Of a stretch of 64,000 bases of DNA, positions 61,001-64,000 are shown one piece after another (the stretch's first letter is position 1; every line of letters starts with the position of its first letter). Source of the DNA: Casuarina equisetifolia. Taxonomy: Eukaryota; Streptophyta; Magnoliopsida; Fagales; Casuarinaceae. The notes beneath the pieces were generated by a model. It did no database searches. It had not been told where the DNA came from and saw only the letters and a list, made by a program, of their open reading frames with translations. The stretch covers positions 22,529,258 to 22,593,257 of the forward strand of contig CM052354.1 of NCBI GenBank assembly GCA_028551475.1. Direction: 5' to 3'. A program made the position numbers and the translations under genes.

Positions 61001-63563
61001 ATTACTAAAAAATGGATATGTGAAGTTATTTATAAAATAATGAGTATTATCAATTATTTAGTCAATTTTTGAATTGGATAATAAGTTTTTTAAGATGGTA
61101 TTAGAACCCAAACTTCTACCTTAACACCTCTATAGATGCTAAATTTTGAATTTGCGTAAGGCACTATCATTATCAAATAATTGTCTATCATGGTGAGAAA
61201 ATGTGTTACCATGTGTGCTATTAGTTCTACATTACTAGGCATGGATTCGTAGAGCTAATTATAAGATAATGAATACTACTAACTCTTGAGTTAAATAATA
61301 GACTTATTAAGATTTTTAATCTATTGTTTTTAAAAAATAAATAGCCTTATGATGCATGTAAAGTATATTAGTTCATGCCTACATGTAAATCGTACACATA
61401 CAACAGCCCACAGATTGCTAAATATTATACAACTAGTATATTTAAGAGAGTATCACTATATCAAAATTAAGAGTAAAAGTAAAATAATAACTCTATTGAT
61501 TAAATTTCTTTCAAATTATCTACAAAAATAAGATTTTGGAAGAATTCTATGTATGTTATATTGTAGAATGAGATGGAAATGTGATTGTAAGTTGTGAATC
61601 ATCATAAAAGAAAATTTTTTATAACAATTTCTTAACATATGAGAACCCGAAATAGTAAGTCAAATATGTTGTATGATCGTTAATCACACAACCCTCATAA
61701 TCCCTTGCCAAGATGATTGATCAAAACATTTCCACGTCTCATTCAACTTGAGACTACAGTTGGAATAATCAAAACTTTGTACCTTAACTAAACATGATAT
61801 GCAAGAACTAACCTTGGTAGCCACCCATTCTTGAGCATACGAGAAGTCTTGCACGTTCGAATGCTGCGCAAAGTATGCAGAAGGGGACCTCGGTTCGACC
61901 ATGAACTTCTTGCAGAAGGGTATCCAATGCTTAGCAAAAATAGAGGCCTCTAAGAGAGCATAAAATGTCAATTCCGACCCGCCGTCATCGGAAAGATAAA
62001 TGCTCAACTTCTCCGGCGGATAATTGTAGGACATGACAGATAAGACGGTGCTGATCACCAAAGCCGGTGGCTCTATCTTGGGGTCTGCCGTGCACACGAA
62101 GATGTCTACACCAGGTAACTTGTCTTCATACCTGCCATGCAAAGAAAAGGGCGTGTTTCTTATTTTAAAAATAATTTCTTTTTATTATAAGTAATGTAAA
62201 ACATTTCAATAAAATATTTAATGATCTATCATTTGTTTTCAAGTAAATAAAATTTCGTCATAACTCTTGATTAAAGAGTAAGGTTTCCTTACAATAACAT
62301 TTGCAGAACTCACAATATTGGCTTACAGTGATTGTGTAAAAGATAATAGTGAGAAATTATTTTTAAAATGTCCTATAAAGAAGTTGATGTGCCTCTCATT
62401 TAAAAACATTTCAGTCATACTACAGTGGCCACGTCCTCGTCCCTACATGACTCGTGAACTGGCGTTGTTGATCATGTGGTCAAATGCTAAAAAAATACAA
62501 CAATACTTTCTCCCTACCAAGAGTCTTTATAAAATACCAATGATTTGACAACATACTATATTATATGACACACGACATAAAATGTTCGGTTTTCTATCTC
62601 ATCTAGTTGAATATATTCAATGGAAAGAAGATAATAACAACGATCATAAGATCATAAGATCTCCTCGATTGATAACAATATTATTTTAAACACAAGAAGT
62701 TTCCTTTGAAAAACAAACTTGACTTAGCTCAAAACCGAACGCCAAAAACCAGATTTTAACTTGAGGCTACAGGTTATTTCTTCCTTTTTTCCTTCCTTCC
62801 TTCCTTCACTTCAATGAACACAGAACACCAGAGCTATAGGTTTTTATCTGTCTCTAGTACGTCAAGCAAACACTTGTGTTGTAAATTAAATACTTGTCTT
62901 GTAATCTTAGAGACAGCAAACTCTTTAACAAAGTTGTTTCAAACCAGTCTGTACAACACGTGTTTAATAAAATATCCCAACTTCCTTGTTTGCCCATTTA
63001 TCACTGGGTACCAGTCAGTCACCCTCATGGATTTCCAACTACAGAATAATCAAAGAGAATATGAGCAAAAGAAAACAAAGAGAAAAAAAAAAAAAAAAAC
63101 AGCAGAACACTGCAGTTTATGAACTAGTTCTTAGAGTTCAGATCAGTTGAATGTCTTTAGGTTACCAAAAACCTTAAAGATTGTTGGAATATCATAAGTT
63201 ACTTAATATAGTTTTCTTTCTATGAAAATTATCTACTTTAGGACAAAAAAAACAAAAAGAAAAGAAAAAGGAAATTAACCTTTCTGAGAGTCTGTGCTTG
63301 AAGGGATGATGGTGAACAACGTTGAAACGGTGAGACAGAGTGAGCACCCAGTACAAACTGAACAATACCTCCGCCATGAACATACCTATCCAAGCCCATC
63401 TCCCCGGCGTTTGTGGTCGTGGGATGTAAGCTAATCTGTAAGCCCATATCAAGCATATACCTAAGAACACTGTGAAGGCAAACACTTTGTATGCACCTTG
63501 AAATCTTGCTTCTTTTGTGTCGAACAATGGAGCTGCGTCTTCTTTACAGTCTTTCTTATCCAT
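58090..63563 (-). pseudogene. CslE pseudogene, copy C, recent duplicate of copy B
   Basis: All eight exon positions of copy B are recognisable: 63563-63280, 62131-61813, 60929-60791, 60685-60554, 60208-59996, 59885-59633, 59363-59016 and 58685-58090. Exons 1, 2, 4 and 5 keep size and frame. Exon 3 has lost its last two bases and the GT donor through a 4-bp deletion at about 60790. Exon 6 has a 28-bp tandem duplication that shifts the frame. Exon 7 has TAA (59214-59216) in place of the Tyr codon of QYKRW, plus a one-base gain (59257-59262) and a one-base loss (about 59300). Exon 8 has a one-base loss (about 58592) and TAG at 58540-58542. The normal stop codon is replaced, extending the frame by some 12 codons. 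The promoter TATA box is kept, so a transcript could still be made. A functional full-length enzyme cannot be encoded. Confidence 0.93.
59652..59707 (+). repeat. 28-bp perfect tandem duplication in exon 6 of CslE copy C
   Basis: Two adjacent identical 28-base units (59652-59679 and 59680-59707, each beginning TCCTTCTCATAGC). Copy B has a single unit at the corresponding site. Because 28 is not a multiple of three, the reading frame shifts and ends after NCSYEKDSC. Confidence 0.95.
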
Positions 63564-63621
63564 GGCTCTTGTTGCGGTTCTAGTGTGTTTCTATGTCTCT
63601 TTCTGTACATCTCGAGGCATG

Positions 63622-63629
63622 CTTTTATA
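63622..63629 (-). promoter_or_regulatory. Probable TATA box of CslE pseudogene copy C
   Basis: TATAAAAG on the minus strand, 60 bp upstream of the copy C ATG and identical in position to that of copy B. The promoter looks preserved although the coding sequence is broken. Confidence 0.55.
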
Positions 63630-64000
63630 GGGAAACGATTATAACAGCCTTTTGTCTAATAGCATGTAGAATATTACTCAAAGGTTATCGAAAAAGGCGA
63701 CAACTGTAAATATTAAACTAATCAGAGATTCTTGTCCAAGATAATATTAAGAATGTACAAACCAAAAAAAAAAAATCTACCTCTCGAGCAGTAATCCAAT
63801 GGAAGTCACGATGTGCCTAGTTTTGAAAGTTGGTTTTGGTCTTTGATGTTTGCCTACAACTTAGAATTCATCACTCGAGACGACAGCCATTGACAAAACA
63901 TAATGATGAAAGTTGGTTACCACCGTACGATAGCCACAAGATGTTCGCTGGACCCAGATCGAGTGGCTGCGGTGATTGCTAGCCCCAGATACAGGGATTG

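Larger units (their letters stand above)
56232..63984. repeat. Segmental duplication, unit 2 (contains CslE copy C)
   Basis: Near-identical second copy of 46813-54780, in the same orientation. It runs to within about 16 bp of the window end, so its true right edge could lie just beyond. Differences are scattered substitutions and indels, including those that disable the gene. Confidence 0.92.

Overview
The window is nuclear DNA from a flowering plant, almost certainly a eudicot and probably a rosid. It has GT-AG introns, AT-rich intergenic DNA, CT-rich leaders, and plant-only families (NOI, cellulose synthase-like E, P-class PPR). Species cannot be named from the sequence alone. I rebuilt the spliced genes by hand from reading frame, splice sites and family similarity. 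All exon joins given keep frame.

Left part (1-6100): two divergent genes share a 620-bp upstream region. Leftward is a chloroplast-type RsmB/NOP2-Sun rRNA cytosine methyltransferase, whose catalytic half lies outside the window. Rightward is a 376-residue protein that I do not recognise.

Centre (8600-40500): a complete UPL1/UPL2-type giant HECT ubiquitin ligase (15 coding exons, 3783 aa, one exon of 8.0 kb) is followed by a mitochondrial-type PPR protein of 1146 aa (like Arabidopsis At5g55840). Next come a 78/79-residue NOI/RIN4-like protein (like At5g55850) and, convergent to it, a p24-beta cargo receptor of the early secretory pathway. From memory, the PPR and NOI homologues are also neighbours in Arabidopsis, so this looks like conserved microsynteny.

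Right part (40900-64000): a tandem array of cellulose synthase-like E (CslE) genes, all on the minus strand. It holds one short last-exon fragment, two apparently intact 8-exon genes (733 and 740 aa) and a third, very recent copy that is a pseudogene. The third copy arose by duplication of about 8 kb (46813-54780 copied to 56232-63984). It carries a nonsense codon inside the QxxRW catalytic motif, a lost splice donor, a 28-bp tandem duplication with frameshift, further frameshifts and a lost stop codon.

I found no CRISPR array, rRNA, convincing tRNA, intact transposon or evidently new multi-gene system. The most interesting points are the birth and death of genes in the CslE array, a tiny upstream ORF whose stop overlaps the UPL1 start codon, a UPL1 catalytic cysteine codon split by the last intron, and a NAGNAG acceptor in the NOI gene.
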